Notes: generated by a model from the sequence alone, not told the origin. A DNA stretch of 64,000 nucleotides from an uncultured Persicobacter sp. (GCA_947498325.1 CANMKE010000002.1:331164-395163), one strand, 5' to 3'. Positions 1 through 9,178 are shown, numbered from the stretch's first letter. Translations and numbers: made by a program.

Positions 1-1
1 A

Positions 2-1150
2 ACGCAGAAAGGGAGTGTTTATACCATGATGCGTAAATCATCAAAAATCATCCCTACGGATGCTGTTTATGATTCAGCGACCTTAAGCCTGACAGGGATT
101 TATGGTTATGGTGATGTTTTCACGAGTCCTTTGGCGATCAGCCTGCACGAACTGAAAAACACGCCAGATTCTACAGATCGTGAGAATCGTAACTTTTATA
201 CCTTTGACCAAGTCGATTATAATTCATCGAGCCTTTTGAACAGAAGTATTCAGGTAGAAAACGAAGATGCCACGAGCAATACGGTAGATTCCCTTTTCAA
301 CTTGCGTATGCCTGATGGTTACGGCATTAGATTGTACAACTCGGCACAGGTAGAGCAGGAAGATTTGGATGAGTTGAGCCAAAAAGATTTCAGTACTGAA
401 TTCCCTGGTTTCGCCATTACAGATGATCGAAACACCACCAACGGTATGTTGGGCTTCAACCTGGACAATTCAGGAATTCGTGTTTTTTATCACACCCCTA
501 CCGATACCTCCAATGCGGTATTCTCTTTCTCCTTCTTTAATAGTGCAGACACCTCGTTCTTTGCGAACTTTACAGGTATCGCTCAGGACTATTCAGGAAC
601 GCCACTGGCAGCGATGAAAGATACCCTCGCATTTGTAGATGTGAATAAAGATTTAGGCGGCGATGCTTATTTGAAAGCTGGTGCAGGTATTTTTGCAGCA
701 TTGAGAACAGACTCGATTCTTGCTGACTACCAAAAGGCAGTGGAATCTGATAGTATTCAGGGTGGAATTATGGTGAATTCAGCAGAATTGCTGATTCCTT
801 ATGATGACACTGATGTGACGGACTTCAAGAAAGAGCCGAACCCGATATTGGTTTACCGAGCGGATGAGGATTTTCGGACATTGAATTCCAATTTACTGCC
901 GAACGATGCCGTTGACCCAACCCTTGAAAACCCTGGCGAGAATATCGTACGATTATCACCGAATACTAACAAGAAGTATTATAAGGCGACCATCACACGA
1001 TATGTTCAGGCATTGCTCAACGGGGATATGGAAGAGAAGAATAAACTGATGTTAGCCCCTGGCCCATTTCATGATCAACTGGAAGGTTTGAAAATTGAAG
1101 GTGATCAAGTCGTGATCAGGATGTACTTTACAACAGGTAAAAAACCATAA
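2..1150 (+). CDS. DUF4270 family protein, 3' part (5' end outside window)
   Basis: The reading frame is open to the left edge, so the ATG at 26 is probably internal and the gene starts upstream. The visible 383 residues look like the C-terminal part of a DUF4270 protein, a Bacteroidota family usually made as cell-surface lipoproteins. The family pattern seen is an early strand (DSATLSLTG), a middle beta-rich region, and a final part in which NSAELLIPYDD is followed by YKATITRYVQALLNG and a last strand (GDQVVIRMYFT). A terminator follows directly. The signal peptide and lipobox would lie outside the window and cannot be checked. Molecular function is unknown. The family match comes from memory of the alignment pattern. 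Confidence 0.75.
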   Translation, partial: TQKGSVYTMMRKSSKIIPTDAVYDSATLSLTGIYGYGDVFTSPLAISLHELKNTPDSTDRENRNFYTFDQVDYNSSSLLNRSIQVENEDATSNTVDSLFNLRMPDGYGIRLYNSAQVEQEDLDELSQKDFSTEFPGFAITDDRNTTNGMLGFNLDNSGIRVFYHTPTDTSNAVFSFSFFNSADTSFFANFTGIAQDYSGTPLAAMKDTLAFVDVNKDLGGDAYLKAGAGIFAALRTDSILADYQKAVESDSIQGGIMVNSAELLIPYDDTDVTDFKKEPNPILVYRADEDFRTLNSNLLPNDAVDPTLENPGENIVRLSPNTNKKYYKATITRYVQALLNGDMEEKNKLMLAPGPFHDQLEGLKIEGDQVVIRMYFTTGKKP

Positions 1151-1158
1151 AATTTAAG

Positions 1159-1187
1159 CCACTCACTTTGTTGAGTGGTTTTTTTTT
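1159..1187 (+). terminator. Rho-independent terminator after the DUF4270 gene
   Basis: A 7-bp stem CCACTCA/TGAGTGG with a 6-base loop is followed by nine T residues. It starts 9 bases after the stop codon. Confidence 0.9.
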
Positions 1188-1435
1188 AAACTATTTTTTC
1201 GTGCCTAAATGTGCAAATTTGACTTTGCTGCTGATCCTTAGAAACCAAAGGATTAAGCGTAAAAATTGCCTTTCCGTTCAATCAGTTTATTTTTTTAAAA
1301 CTGGTAGTTTACACGTAATGTAAATTTTCTGTGATTGCATTTTGTTAAAATGGAAGTTTGGAGGCCTTTGAGGTACTCGATATAATTGTAGTTCTATTTT
1401 TTATTACTATTTTTACTTAATAATGTAAGAAAATA
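1188..1435 (+). promoter_or_regulatory. Upstream region of the histidine kinase gene
   Basis: This AT-rich stretch has no gene. It holds a short inverted repeat TTTAC-N7-GTAAA at 1308-1324. That repeat includes the 10-mer TTACACGTAA (1309-1318), which recurs upstream of the YceI genes at 9158-9167. No clean TAnnTTTG element is present; the closest is TATTTTTA about 30 bases before the start codon. Confidence 0.35.
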
Positions 1436-2821
1436 ATGAAAGCTGGACTACGTCACCGACTCACGAGCTTCTTTGTTAATGAGGTTGCAAAACCTCAGGA
1501 GAAAGATGCTGACCACTCTCTTGTGCGAGGAGGGATCATAGCTGCGCAACTTGCAATATTAGTTCAGATCGGTTTGAGCTTATTTGTAAGTCACGATGCC
1601 AATCTGTTTCTGCATTTGGTTTTTTTGGGGCTGATGATGCTCCCTTATATTTTTTACCTCAGCAGGGAACAAGGCCTGGCCATCGAGTTTTTCTTCCTGA
1701 TCACGAATACATATGTTTTTTTAGTGTGTCAGTGGTCATTTCAGTCCACAGGGATTTCCTATTTCTTCTTTCCCATATTGGTGCAAATCAGTTTAAATCA
1801 CCGCAAGAGTGAGATTATTCCTTTTGTCATTAAGCTGATCGTTCCTATCGGCTCATTGCTTTATTGTTCTTATACCGTTTATTTTCGGGCCAATGTAGCG
1901 CTGCCTTTAGGGGTAAGTGAGCTGACCGTTGTGTGGGTGAATCAGATTTTAGCCATGATCTATACCGGTTTGCTGGTTTATATTAAAGTCAGCCAGGATT
2001 TGCAAGAGCATCATAAACTGGAATATATGCTGGAGGAAAAAGGGAAGGCGGAAAAATCATTATTGGAGCAGGCCGAGGAGCTTAATAAGGTCAATGAGGA
2101 CCTTAATCAAGTGGTGTATCAGATGTCGCATAGCTTGCGTGGGCCAGTAGCAAGTTTATCGGGCTTGTTGCGGGTGATTCAGAATGAGCAATCCTTTTCA
2201 GATTATAAAAATTATTTTGATCAGTTTGGGCATTTGATCGAGAAAATCGATGTTTTTGTGACTGAGGTGAATAACTATCATGCCAGTCAGCCCAGTAAAA
2301 AGAGTGAATTGCGGGCAGTCTGTTGCGATCAGCTGATTACCGAGGCTCGGGAAGAAGGGATGCGCTGCAACTCGGATATGGGCGAGCTGATCAAGTTTGA
2401 GGCAAACACGCAGATTCCTGAGGGGATGCAGTTGCCGGTGCTTGATATCGAAATTATTCTGTTCAATCTGGTGCAAAATGCTTATCGTTTCCATGATCGC
2501 AGAAAGGCAACGCCTTATGTGAAAGTGTACCTGATGGTCTCTAATCAGCAGTTGATTATTAAAGTGCGTGATAATGGCCTGGGCATACCTGAAGAAGGGC
2601 AAACCCGAATTTTTGAACGTTTCTTCCGAACCAATTACGAATTTATGACCACTGGACTGGGGCTTAACCTTGTAAAGCGTCGGGTGGATGCACTCGGTGG
2701 CCGCATCAATATGGTGTCAGAACTTGGTGTAGGCTCTACGTTTGAAGTAATTCTACCGACTTTTTACGAGGAAATAACAGATGGCAGCAGCCTGCATTAT
2801 CATGATATTATCAGTCGATAA
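1436..2821 (+). CDS. Membrane-bound sensor histidine kinase (orphan)
   Basis: This 461-residue kinase has an N-terminal membrane domain of about six hydrophobic segments (residues ~30-185), a short coiled linker (~190-225), and a cytoplasmic kinase core. The phosphoacceptor motif is MSHSLRGPVASL with His232. The ATPase domain shows the N box (LFNLVQNAYRF), G1 (VRDNGLGIP), F box (IFERFF) and G2 (TGLGLNLVKR). It should autophosphorylate and pass phosphate to a response regulator, but none is encoded next to it. The input domain resembles the small integral-membrane sensors common in Cytophagales, and its ligand is unknown. The glycosyltransferase gene that follows appears to have its own promoter, so an operon is not implied. 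Confidence 0.9.
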   Translation: MKAGLRHRLTSFFVNEVAKPQEKDADHSLVRGGIIAAQLAILVQIGLSLFVSHDANLFLHLVFLGLMMLPYIFYLSREQGLAIEFFFLITNTYVFLVCQWSFQSTGISYFFFPILVQISLNHRKSEIIPFVIKLIVPIGSLLYCSYTVYFRANVALPLGVSELTVVWVNQILAMIYTGLLVYIKVSQDLQEHHKLEYMLEEKGKAEKSLLEQAEELNKVNEDLNQVVYQMSHSLRGPVASLSGLLRVIQNEQSFSDYKNYFDQFGHLIEKIDVFVTEVNNYHASQPSKKSELRAVCCDQLITEAREEGMRCNSDMGELIKFEANTQIPEGMQLPVLDIEIILFNLVQNAYRFHDRRKATPYVKVYLMVSNQQLIIKVRDNGLGIPEEGQTRIFERFFRTNYEFMTTGLGLNLVKRRVDALGGRINMVSELGVGSTFEVILPTFYEEITDGSSLHYHDIISR

Positions 2822-2853
2822 TTGATGGCGGCGGAGAAAGTTTTATAACTTTG
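2822..2853 (+). promoter_or_regulatory. Bacteroidota-type promoter for the glycosyltransferase gene
   Basis: A -7 element TAACTTTG (2846-2853) matches TAnnTTTG. A TTG at 2822-2824 lies 21 bases upstream as a -33 element. Predicted transcription start is near 2860, upstream of the TTG start codon at 2881. Confidence 0.55.
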
Positions 2854-2880
2854 TGTTTTCATCATTAAAGTGCTGTAACA

Positions 2881-3636
2881 TTGAAGTTGTCCATTATTAC
2901 GGTTGTTTTTAACGCCAAATCTTTATTTGAGCTCACCCATCAGAGTGTCATTTGCCAAAGCTTTCAGGATTTTGAATATGTGGTGATTGATGGACAATCG
3001 ACCGATGGCTTTGCGGAAGCACTGCCCAATTATGAAGGGATTGATCAGTGGATTTCCGAGCCCGATAAAGGCATTTATGATGCGATGAACAAAGGGCTGG
3101 CGTTGGCCAAGGGCGATTATGTCCTTTTTCTGAATGCTGGCGATTGCCTGCTTTCTGAAAGCAGCCTGCAATCGGTTTTTGATCACCTCCCCCCTGCCAC
3201 AGATATTATATTTGCGGAAACAATGATGGTGGATGATGCCCGCCACCACCTCGGGCTTCGCTCCGAACTGACCAGCCGAAAGTTACCTCAAGTCTTGAAC
3301 AAGAATGCCTTTGCGGAAGGAATGGTCGTGTGCCATCAGGCTTTTATGCCTAAGCGCAGCCTGTGTGAGCCTTATAACCTTGCTTATCGCCATAGTGCAG
3401 ACTACAATTGGTGTTTAGAGATTTTGAGCAAGAGCAAGCAATGTAAGCGCTTTGAAACGCCACTGGTGGAATATCTTGTGGGTGGGCATTCTGCCAAACA
3501 TCTGAAAGCAAGCTTGAAAGAGCGGTGGACCATCATGAAAAATCATTATGGATGGATGGGGGCGGTAAAGGCGCACCTGTTTATTGCTGCCCGAACTTTG
3601 GGGCGCAAATTCCACGGTCAGCAAAATCAGTGGTAA
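2881..3636 (+). CDS. Family 2 glycosyltransferase
   Basis: This 251-residue GT-A fold glycosyltransferase should move a sugar from a nucleotide-sugar donor to an acceptor in polysaccharide or lipopolysaccharide synthesis. The N-terminus (LSIITVVFNA) and DGQSTDG form the nucleotide-binding start. The stretch DKGIYDAMNKGLALAKGDY is characteristic of WcaE-like enzymes, and FLNAGD holds the DxD-equivalent position. A basic, weakly hydrophobic tail follows residue ~215. The start codon is TTG; no ATG in this frame lies upstream, and the family N-terminus begins exactly here. Donor and acceptor cannot be told from sequence. No other glycan gene is adjacent. Confidence 0.88.
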   Translation: MKLSIITVVFNAKSLFELTHQSVICQSFQDFEYVVIDGQSTDGFAEALPNYEGIDQWISEPDKGIYDAMNKGLALAKGDYVLFLNAGDCLLSESSLQSVFDHLPPATDIIFAETMMVDDARHHLGLRSELTSRKLPQVLNKNAFAEGMVVCHQAFMPKRSLCEPYNLAYRHSADYNWCLEILSKSKQCKRFETPLVEYLVGGHSAKHLKASLKERWTIMKNHYGWMGAVKAHLFIAARTLGRKFHGQQNQW

Positions 3637-3639
3637 AAA

Positions 3640-3669
3640 ATAAGTCAGCCTCCTGAGCGACTGACTTAT
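3640..3669. terminator. Bidirectional hairpin between the glycosyltransferase gene and polA
   Basis: A 9-bp stem ATAAGTCAG/CTGACTTAT has a 12-base loop that can itself pair. The T run is strong on the minus strand (after polA) and weak on the plus strand. Confidence 0.65.
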
Positions 3670-3770
3670 CTTTAATCGTGACTGGGAATTGCAATATTCA
3701 TCGGTGATACCCTGTGTATATCAGTGTCGAATCATTGAGTATGCATCATTAGCCTGATGGCCGGGCAGCC

Positions 3771-6686
3771 TTAATGAGCCTGCAGCCAGTTCTCGCCTAC
3801 ACCAGCTTCCACCAGTAGCGGTACTTCAAACTCAATGGCATTTTCCATCAGCTCTGTTACTTTCTCCTTGACCTTTTCCAGCTCCTCTTTGTGTACATCA
3901 AAAACCAATTCATCATGTACCTGCATGATCATTTTTGACTGTAAATTTTCTGATCGCATCCATGCGGCAATATTGATCATTGCTTTTTTGATGATGTCGG
4001 CAGCAGATCCCTGAATCGGTGCATTGATGGCGTTTCGTTCGGCAAAACCGCGCACGGTGGCATTCCGCGAGTTAATGTCCCTGAGGTATCGACGACGCTT
4101 CATAATGGTTTCCACATAGCCCTGTTCGCGGGCCTCATTCACCACACGGTCCATATAAGCCTTTACTGCGGGAAATTCTTCAAAGTACGCCTTGATAATG
4201 TCAGAAGCTTCGCCCCTCGGAATATTGAGCCTTTCGGAAAGCCCGAAAGCTGAAATACCATAGATAATCCCAAAGTTGGCCGTTTTGGCTTTACGGCGCA
4301 TGTCGCTGTCCACTTCTTCTGGCGTTACCTTGAACACTTTCGCTGCGGTAGCACGGTGAATATCTTCCCCATTTTTAAAGGCTTGAATCATGTGCTGATC
4401 CTGTGCAAAACCCGCCATAATGCGCAACTCAATCTGGGAGTAGTCAATGGCGAGGATCAGGTGGTCTTCGTGGCGAGGAACAAAGGCCTTGCGGATTTCC
4501 TTACCCCTTGCGGTTCTGATCGGGATATTTTGCAAATTGGGGTTGGTAGAACTCAGTCGTCCTGTGGCGGCAACTGCCTGTCGGTAGGAAGTATGAATGA
4601 GGCCATCCTCGGCAATCAGCTCGGGCAGGGCATCTACATAAGTGGACTTCAGTTTGTTCAGTTCTCGAAATGCGAGAATCAAAGCACAGATTTCATGTTC
4701 TTTGGCCAGTTTGGATAAAATCTCCTCCCCAGTGGCATATTGCCCCGTTTTGGTCTTTTTTGGTTTATCCACCAGTTTCATCTCATCGAAGAGGATGATC
4801 CCGAGTTGTTTTGGGGAAGCGATATTGAATTCTTTTCCCGCCATAGCGTAGATTTTATCTTCAATCTGTTTGCTCTCGGCACCCAGTTCTTCAGACAAAT
4901 CCGCCAGGGCATCAGTATTGATCTTGACACCGTTACGCTCCATTTCTTCCAATACTTTCAGTAAAGGCATCTCCAGGCCGTTCATCAGGTCCTCTGAGGC
5001 TACTTCAGCCAGTTTAGGGGCAAAGTATTGCTTTAGCTGTAAAGTAATGTCAGCGTCCTCGGCAGCATAATTGACACGCTTGTCGACGGGCACTTTATAG
5101 AAGAGCCCATCTTTGGCTTTGTCTTTTTCTTTCCCCGTGAGGGATTTAAAAGAAATTGGACTGTAGTTCAGGTAATTTTCAGCCATGACGTCCATGCCGT
5201 GCTTGCCATCTGGTGATAACAGGTAGTGAGCGATCATGGTATCGAACAATGACCCTTTAAGCTGAAGGTTGTACTTTTCCAGCACCAGCATATCGTACTT
5301 GAGGTTCTGGCCAATCTTGGTGATCTGCTCATGCTCAAACACCGCCCTGAAATCCTCAACGACCGTCTGAGCCAGTTCAGGTGTTTCATCAGGAATATGT
5401 ACGTAGTAGGCTTCATTGGCCTGATAAGCGAAAGAGATTCCGCAAAGTTGTGCTTTCAGCGGGTCGAGGGAACTTGTTTCTGTATCGAAGCAAACCTCAT
5501 CCTGTTGGAGCAAATATTCACAAAGGCTTTGGCGTTCTTCTGCCGTGCTCACCATGTGATAGTTTTTCTTCGACTGCTCAAAGCTGCTTTTCTCCGCCAC
5601 CACGGCATGTCCCTCCAAGGGGTTGGCATTGGGTGCCTCCGTTTGCTTAGGCGAGGCCTTGGGCTTCGGTGCGGCATCAAACAAGCCCATTTGTGCGGGC
5701 TGAGACTGAGGTTTTGCCTGTGGTTGGCTGAACATGTCCATTTGCCCCCCTGCGGAAGGTGCTGCAGGAGCAGGAGGCACAGGTGTATTGGCCGTAGGCG
5801 CTGCGGGGGCATCCTCACCGAGTACTCGGCGCTTGAGGGTGCGGAATTCCATTTCATCGAAAATTTCAGCGACAGCCTCTTTGTTCAGCGGGATAAGTTT
5901 CAGGTCTTCCCCATCAAAGGCAATCGGTACATCGAGGGCAATAGTGGCCAGCCTTTTGGAGAGCAGGGCCTGGTCTTTATTGGCTTCCACCTTTTCTTTG
6001 GCCTTGCCCTTCAGCTCGTGGGTATTTTCCAGCAAGCCCTCTACTGATCCATATTTTTTCAGGTACTTCACGGCTGTTTTTGGTCCAACTCCAGGAATGC
6101 CTGGAATATTGTCGGAAGCATCTCCCATCAGGCCGAGGTAGTCAATCACTTGATCAACGCGGTCGAGGTCAAATTTAGCCAAAACTTCATTGATGCCGAG
6201 CACATCAACAGCATTGCCCATATAGGCAGGTTTGTACAAAAATATGTGATCTTCAACAAGTTGGGCATAATCCTTGTCCGGCGTCATCATAAATACTTCG
6301 AAATCTTCCTTTGATGCTTTCTTGGCAATGGTTCCAATTACATCATCGGCTTCGTAGCCTTTTACTTCAAGGATGGGAATGTTGAAAGCCTGCACCAACT
6401 GCTTGACAATCGGAATAGACATGCGGATGTCCTCTGGGGTTTCCTGCCGTTGTGCTTTGTACTCAACATACTCCTCATGGCGAAAAGTCGGGCCTGGCGG
6501 ATCGAAGGCAACACCAATATGGGTGGGCTTTTCTTTTCTCAGTACTTCGAGTAAAGTATTGGTAAATCCAAGGACAGCACCAGTACTGAAACCTTTGGAA
6601 TTGATTCGTGGGTTTTTGCTGAAGGCAAAGTGCGCACGGTAAATCAGCGCCATTGCATCAAGCAAGAAAAGTTTATTGGATGGCAT
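3771..6686 (-). CDS. polA: DNA polymerase I
   Basis: This 971-residue repair and Okazaki-fragment polymerase has all three domains. An N-terminal 5'-3' nuclease (1-~290, FLLDAMALIYRAHFAF, then SDNIPGIPGVGPKTA) is followed by an Ala/Pro/Gln-rich linker (~310-380). A proofreading 3'-5' exonuclease follows with the acidic motif DTETSSLD (Asp401, Glu403), so proofreading looks intact. The C-terminal polymerase has motif A (DYSQIELRIMAG, Asp748), motif B (RRKAKTANFGIIYG) and motif C (QVHDELVFDV, Asp925). The ATG at 6686 was chosen because the family N-terminus begins there and a promoter-like TAATTTTG lies upstream. The longer frame from 6731 would begin at or before the predicted transcription start. 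Confidence 0.97.
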   Translation of the reverse strand: MPSNKLFLLDAMALIYRAHFAFSKNPRINSKGFSTGAVLGFTNTLLEVLRKEKPTHIGVAFDPPGPTFRHEEYVEYKAQRQETPEDIRMSIPIVKQLVQAFNIPILEVKGYEADDVIGTIAKKASKEDFEVFMMTPDKDYAQLVEDHIFLYKPAYMGNAVDVLGINEVLAKFDLDRVDQVIDYLGLMGDASDNIPGIPGVGPKTAVKYLKKYGSVEGLLENTHELKGKAKEKVEANKDQALLSKRLATIALDVPIAFDGEDLKLIPLNKEAVAEIFDEMEFRTLKRRVLGEDAPAAPTANTPVPPAPAAPSAGGQMDMFSQPQAKPQSQPAQMGLFDAAPKPKASPKQTEAPNANPLEGHAVVAEKSSFEQSKKNYHMVSTAEERQSLCEYLLQQDEVCFDTETSSLDPLKAQLCGISFAYQANEAYYVHIPDETPELAQTVVEDFRAVFEHEQITKIGQNLKYDMLVLEKYNLQLKGSLFDTMIAHYLLSPDGKHGMDVMAENYLNYSPISFKSLTGKEKDKAKDGLFYKVPVDKRVNYAAEDADITLQLKQYFAPKLAEVASEDLMNGLEMPLLKVLEEMERNGVKINTDALADLSEELGAESKQIEDKIYAMAGKEFNIASPKQLGIILFDEMKLVDKPKKTKTGQYATGEEILSKLAKEHEICALILAFRELNKLKSTYVDALPELIAEDGLIHTSYRQAVAATGRLSSTNPNLQNIPIRTARGKEIRKAFVPRHEDHLILAIDYSQIELRIMAGFAQDQHMIQAFKNGEDIHRATAAKVFKVTPEEVDSDMRRKAKTANFGIIYGISAFGLSERLNIPRGEASDIIKAYFEEFPAVKAYMDRVVNEAREQGYVETIMKRRRYLRDINSRNATVRGFAERNAINAPIQGSAADIIKKAMINIAAWMRSENLQSKMIMQVHDELVFDVHKEELEKVKEKVTELMENAIEFEVPLLVEAGVGENWLQAH

Positions 6687-6735
6687 GCTTAGCTGTTGTA
6701 AGTGAAGGATGCAAAATATATTGAAAGGCAATATA

Positions 6736-6743
6736 CAAAATTA
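6736..6743 (-). promoter_or_regulatory. Candidate -7 element for polA
   Basis: Read on the minus strand this is TAATTTTG, matching TAnnTTTG. Transcription would start near 6729, giving a leader of about 43 bases to the ATG at 6686. No good -33 TTG was seen. Confidence 0.4.
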
Positions 6744-6825
6744 TCAGTCGAGGCATGGATATTTTGAATGGGTTGTGCTTAGGGGCTGGTGAAGAAATAA
6801 TTTAATTTTAATTTCTTCAAGCCTA

Positions 6826-6855
6826 TTGGATAACCCATTAATTGGAATATTTTTG
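6826..6855 (+). promoter_or_regulatory. Bacteroidota-type promoter for the YitT-family gene
   Basis: A -33 TTG (6826-6828), a 19-base spacer and a -7 TATTTTTG (6848-6855) fit the Bacteroidota consensus. Predicted transcription start is near 6862. Confidence 0.6.
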
Positions 6856-6884
6856 CGCAAAATTATTATGGATTGAAAGAAAAG

Positions 6885-7736
6885 ATGAAATCGTTAAAGA
6901 ATCTTAGAATCTATGCAGTAATGACTGTAGGGATATTTTTACACTGTTTGGGGTGGTCGGCATTTATTATTCCAAACAAGATTTCCAGTGGTGGACTGAC
7001 GGGGGTTTCGACGGTTATTTATTACGCAACATCAATACCTGTGGCGTATTCTTACCTGTTGATCAACGTGTTTCTGATTGCGTTGGGAATTAAAATTTTG
7101 GGGCCCCGATTTGGCTCAAGAACGATATACGGCGTCCTGATGTCATCTTTTCTTTTCTATGTAATGCCCATGGTGATTAGCGCGCCTTTTGTGAAGGATC
7201 TATTCCTTTCGGTGGTTGTCGGCTCGGCAATGTCGGGCTTTGGCATTGCGCTGGTGCTCTCGCAGGGAGGAAGTATGGGAGGAACGGATATTGTCGCCAT
7301 GATTGTGAACAAGTATCGGAATATTTCTCCAGGCAGAATCATGCTATATTGTGATGTGCTGATTATTTCGGCCTCTTTTTTAGTGCTGAAAAAGGTAGAA
7401 GCCGTGGTGTACGCAGGGGTAATCATGTTTGTGATCTCCTATATGGTGGATCTGGTACTTACTGGGGAGAAGCAATCGGTGCAGGTGATGGTTTTCTCAG
7501 AACATGAAGAGGAAATTGCTTCGCAGATCAGTAAAAGATTTAACCGTGGGCTGACAGTCATTCATGGTCGGGGCTACTTTACCAATAAGGAGCGACAAAT
7601 TCTGATGATTATGGCGCGAAAGGCGGAAACCAACGGACTGCTTGATATTATCACCAGTGCCGACCCGAAAGCTTTTGTTTCTGTGGGGCAGGTTATGGGG
7701 GTTTACGGCGAAGGTTTTGAAGCCTACCGCAGATAA
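6885..7736 (+). CDS. YitT family membrane protein (DUF161 + DUF2179)
   Basis: This 283-residue protein has five or six membrane helices (residues ~5-195) with the family signature GGSMGGTDIVAMIVNK and an earlier ISSGGLTGVST loop. A C-terminal soluble DUF2179 domain (~205-280) includes HGRGYFTNKERQILM. The family is widespread; its transport or sensing role is not established. The ATG at 6885 is preferred over a TTG 12 bases upstream because it gives the usual N-terminus; both lie downstream of the predicted transcription start. It is a single-gene unit bounded by its own promoter and a terminator. Confidence 0.88.
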   Translation: MKSLKNLRIYAVMTVGIFLHCLGWSAFIIPNKISSGGLTGVSTVIYYATSIPVAYSYLLINVFLIALGIKILGPRFGSRTIYGVLMSSFLFYVMPMVISAPFVKDLFLSVVVGSAMSGFGIALVLSQGGSMGGTDIVAMIVNKYRNISPGRIMLYCDVLIISASFLVLKKVEAVVYAGVIMFVISYMVDLVLTGEKQSVQVMVFSEHEEEIASQISKRFNRGLTVIHGRGYFTNKERQILMIMARKAETNGLLDIITSADPKAFVSVGQVMGVYGEGFEAYRR

Positions 7737-7770
7737 GCCCTGCGCTTAGTGGCGTAAAAAATAAGGAAAT

Positions 7771-7802
7771 AAAAAAGGTGACTTGTGAAGGTCACCTTTT
7801 TT
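7771..7802. terminator. Bidirectional terminator between the YitT-family and fasciclin genes
   Basis: A GGTGAC/GTCACC stem has an 8-base loop, six A before it and six T after it, so it works on both strands. Confidence 0.88.
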
Positions 7803-7806
7803 CAGT

Positions 7807-8310
7807 TTAGGGCATCAGGACTTTGTCAATCATTTGTACCATGCCATTTTCAGCTTTCATGTCTTTTTCCAACAAGCTTGCGCCACCAACACTCAGGTTT
7901 TTCCCACTGCCAGAAACATCCAAGCTTGAACCTAACAAATTGGTCAGTTGCCCTTCTTTCGCCATATCTTTAGCGGTGAGGCTTCCTGAAACTACATGAT
8001 TTTTCAGTATATCTGTCAGCATCGATTTATTGTCAGGCTTTAGTAAATCCTGGAACTTACTCGCCCCCAGAGAAGCGAAAGCGTTGTTGCTTGGTGCCAA
8101 AAGCGTGACGGGGCTACTGCCACTGAGCAGGCTTGAAAGTCCCGCTGCCTGGGTCAGGGTCATGAATTTGGTGAGTTTGGGATTCCCCTGCACCAGTGAG
8201 AGCAACGAACCCGCAGATCCTCCGAGGCTTCCGATAGAAGAGCAAGAGCCCAAAAAGAAAAGCAAAGTCAGGGCGGGTAAAAAGAGCAGTTTGCGTAAGT
8301 TCATAGTCAT
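7807..8310 (-). CDS. Fasciclin (FAS1) domain lipoprotein
   Basis: This 167-residue exported protein begins with a lipoprotein signal peptide (LTLLFFLGSCSS, lipidated Cys near 23). One FAS1 domain follows (~45-165). FAS1 hallmarks are FMTLTQAAGL, the conserved VTLLAPSNNAFASL block, ILKNHVVSGSL, and the closing strand VQMIDKVLMP. FAS1 domains usually mediate adhesion or surface contacts. A single domain on a lipoprotein is common in Bacteroidota, often stress-linked, but nothing here shows that. The start may be this ATG or the one 6 bases inside. No related neighbour is present. Confidence 0.88.
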   Translation of the reverse strand: MTMNLRKLLFLPALTLLFFLGSCSSIGSLGGSAGSLLSLVQGNPKLTKFMTLTQAAGLSSLLSGSSPVTLLAPSNNAFASLGASKFQDLLKPDNKSMLTDILKNHVVSGSLTAKDMAKEGQLTNLLGSSLDVSGSGKNLSVGGASLLEKDMKAENGMVQMIDKVLMP

Positions 8311-8425
8311 AAAATTATACTTCTAAAATTAAGTTTCAGTATTCTTGTGGTAACTTGAATGATTAGAATTGGTTTAATCCTAATTCATTATTTTTTTGTA
8401 AAATTTCTTGAATTGAACATATATA

Positions 8426-9076
8426 ATGGCAACGAAAGCACAGATTTGTTTTTTTGATCGCGCAAAGGAGCGCAGAGCAACAGGGAGCCCTGTAAAAGTT
8501 TTTTTATTTAAGGAGCAATCATCAGCCTTATTGAGCAGTTTTAAATTTGTTTATGAGCGTGCGTTGGTGCAATTGCCTCGCTGTAAAAGATCGGAGTCTA
8601 TTCATTTACTGATCAGCTTTATAAAATGGATTGGCGTACCTGTATTGTGGTATTATGGCCAATACGGAAGCTGGTTTTGGAATATGGTGATGGCCATTTT
8701 ACCGATAGGTTTGGCTTGTTTAGTGCTTCAATTAGTGCTCAGGGTACGCCCTAAGGCCTATTATATTTACACACCGCTGTTTGTGTGGGAGGTATTGAGC
8801 TATTTGGTGCCAGCCTATTTGTTTACAGAACAAGTTCTTGGCCGATGGTATATTGCCAACCGCGATATTGCCCTGACGGTATTGATTGGTTTGGTGTTAT
8901 CTCAGATTGGTGCCACTTTTTTCAAGGTGATTCACCTTCATCTCGAGCACTATGTACTTGGCGGGCATTTTGAGCGTTTGAAACAAAAACTCACGGAGGG
9001 TTTCAGTATTGGGCCCAACCCTTTCATTCATTCTTTTCTTGGATTATTTCTGAAAATTTATCGCTGGTTTGTGTGA
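8426..9076 (+). CDS. Membrane protein of unknown function
   Basis: I do not recognise this 216-residue protein. The first ~60 residues are soluble and basic. Four hydrophobic segments follow, near 55-72, 78-100, 112-135 and 147-170. The tail (~175-216) holds charged and aromatic residues with a possible amphipathic end. Length and codon use match the neighbours, so it is likely a real gene. It stands alone between the divergent fasciclin gene and the YceI pair, with no homology-based clue. No TAnnTTTG element was found upstream. Confidence 0.6.
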   Translation: MATKAQICFFDRAKERRATGSPVKVFLFKEQSSALLSSFKFVYERALVQLPRCKRSESIHLLISFIKWIGVPVLWYYGQYGSWFWNMVMAILPIGLACLVLQLVLRVRPKAYYIYTPLFVWEVLSYLVPAYLFTEQVLGRWYIANRDIALTVLIGLVLSQIGATFFKVIHLHLEHYVLGGHFERLKQKLTEGFSIGPNPFIHSFLGLFLKIYRWFV

Positions 9077-9128
9077 GGGCTGACATTTTCTAAATTAAAT
9101 GAATGAAAATGCAACCTTTTGATTGATG

Positions 9129-9169
9129 GTTTACGTTCACAGAATTAAAATAATATATTACACGTAAAC
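9129..9169. repeat. Inverted repeat upstream of the YceI genes
   Basis: Perfect 8-base arms GTTTACGT (9129-9136) and ACGTAAAC (9162-9169) are separated by an AT-rich 25-base spacer and end 10 bases before the first YceI start codon. The right arm overlaps TTACACGTAA (9158-9167), also found at 1309-1318. The layout suggests an operator, but this is inference. Confidence 0.4.
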
Positions 9170-9178
9170 AATTATTTC

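Noticed and set aside
5331..6047. 238-codon plus-strand open frame inside polA
   Set aside because: It lies opposite the conserved polymerase frame, shows Cys/Arg/His-rich shadow composition and no domain.
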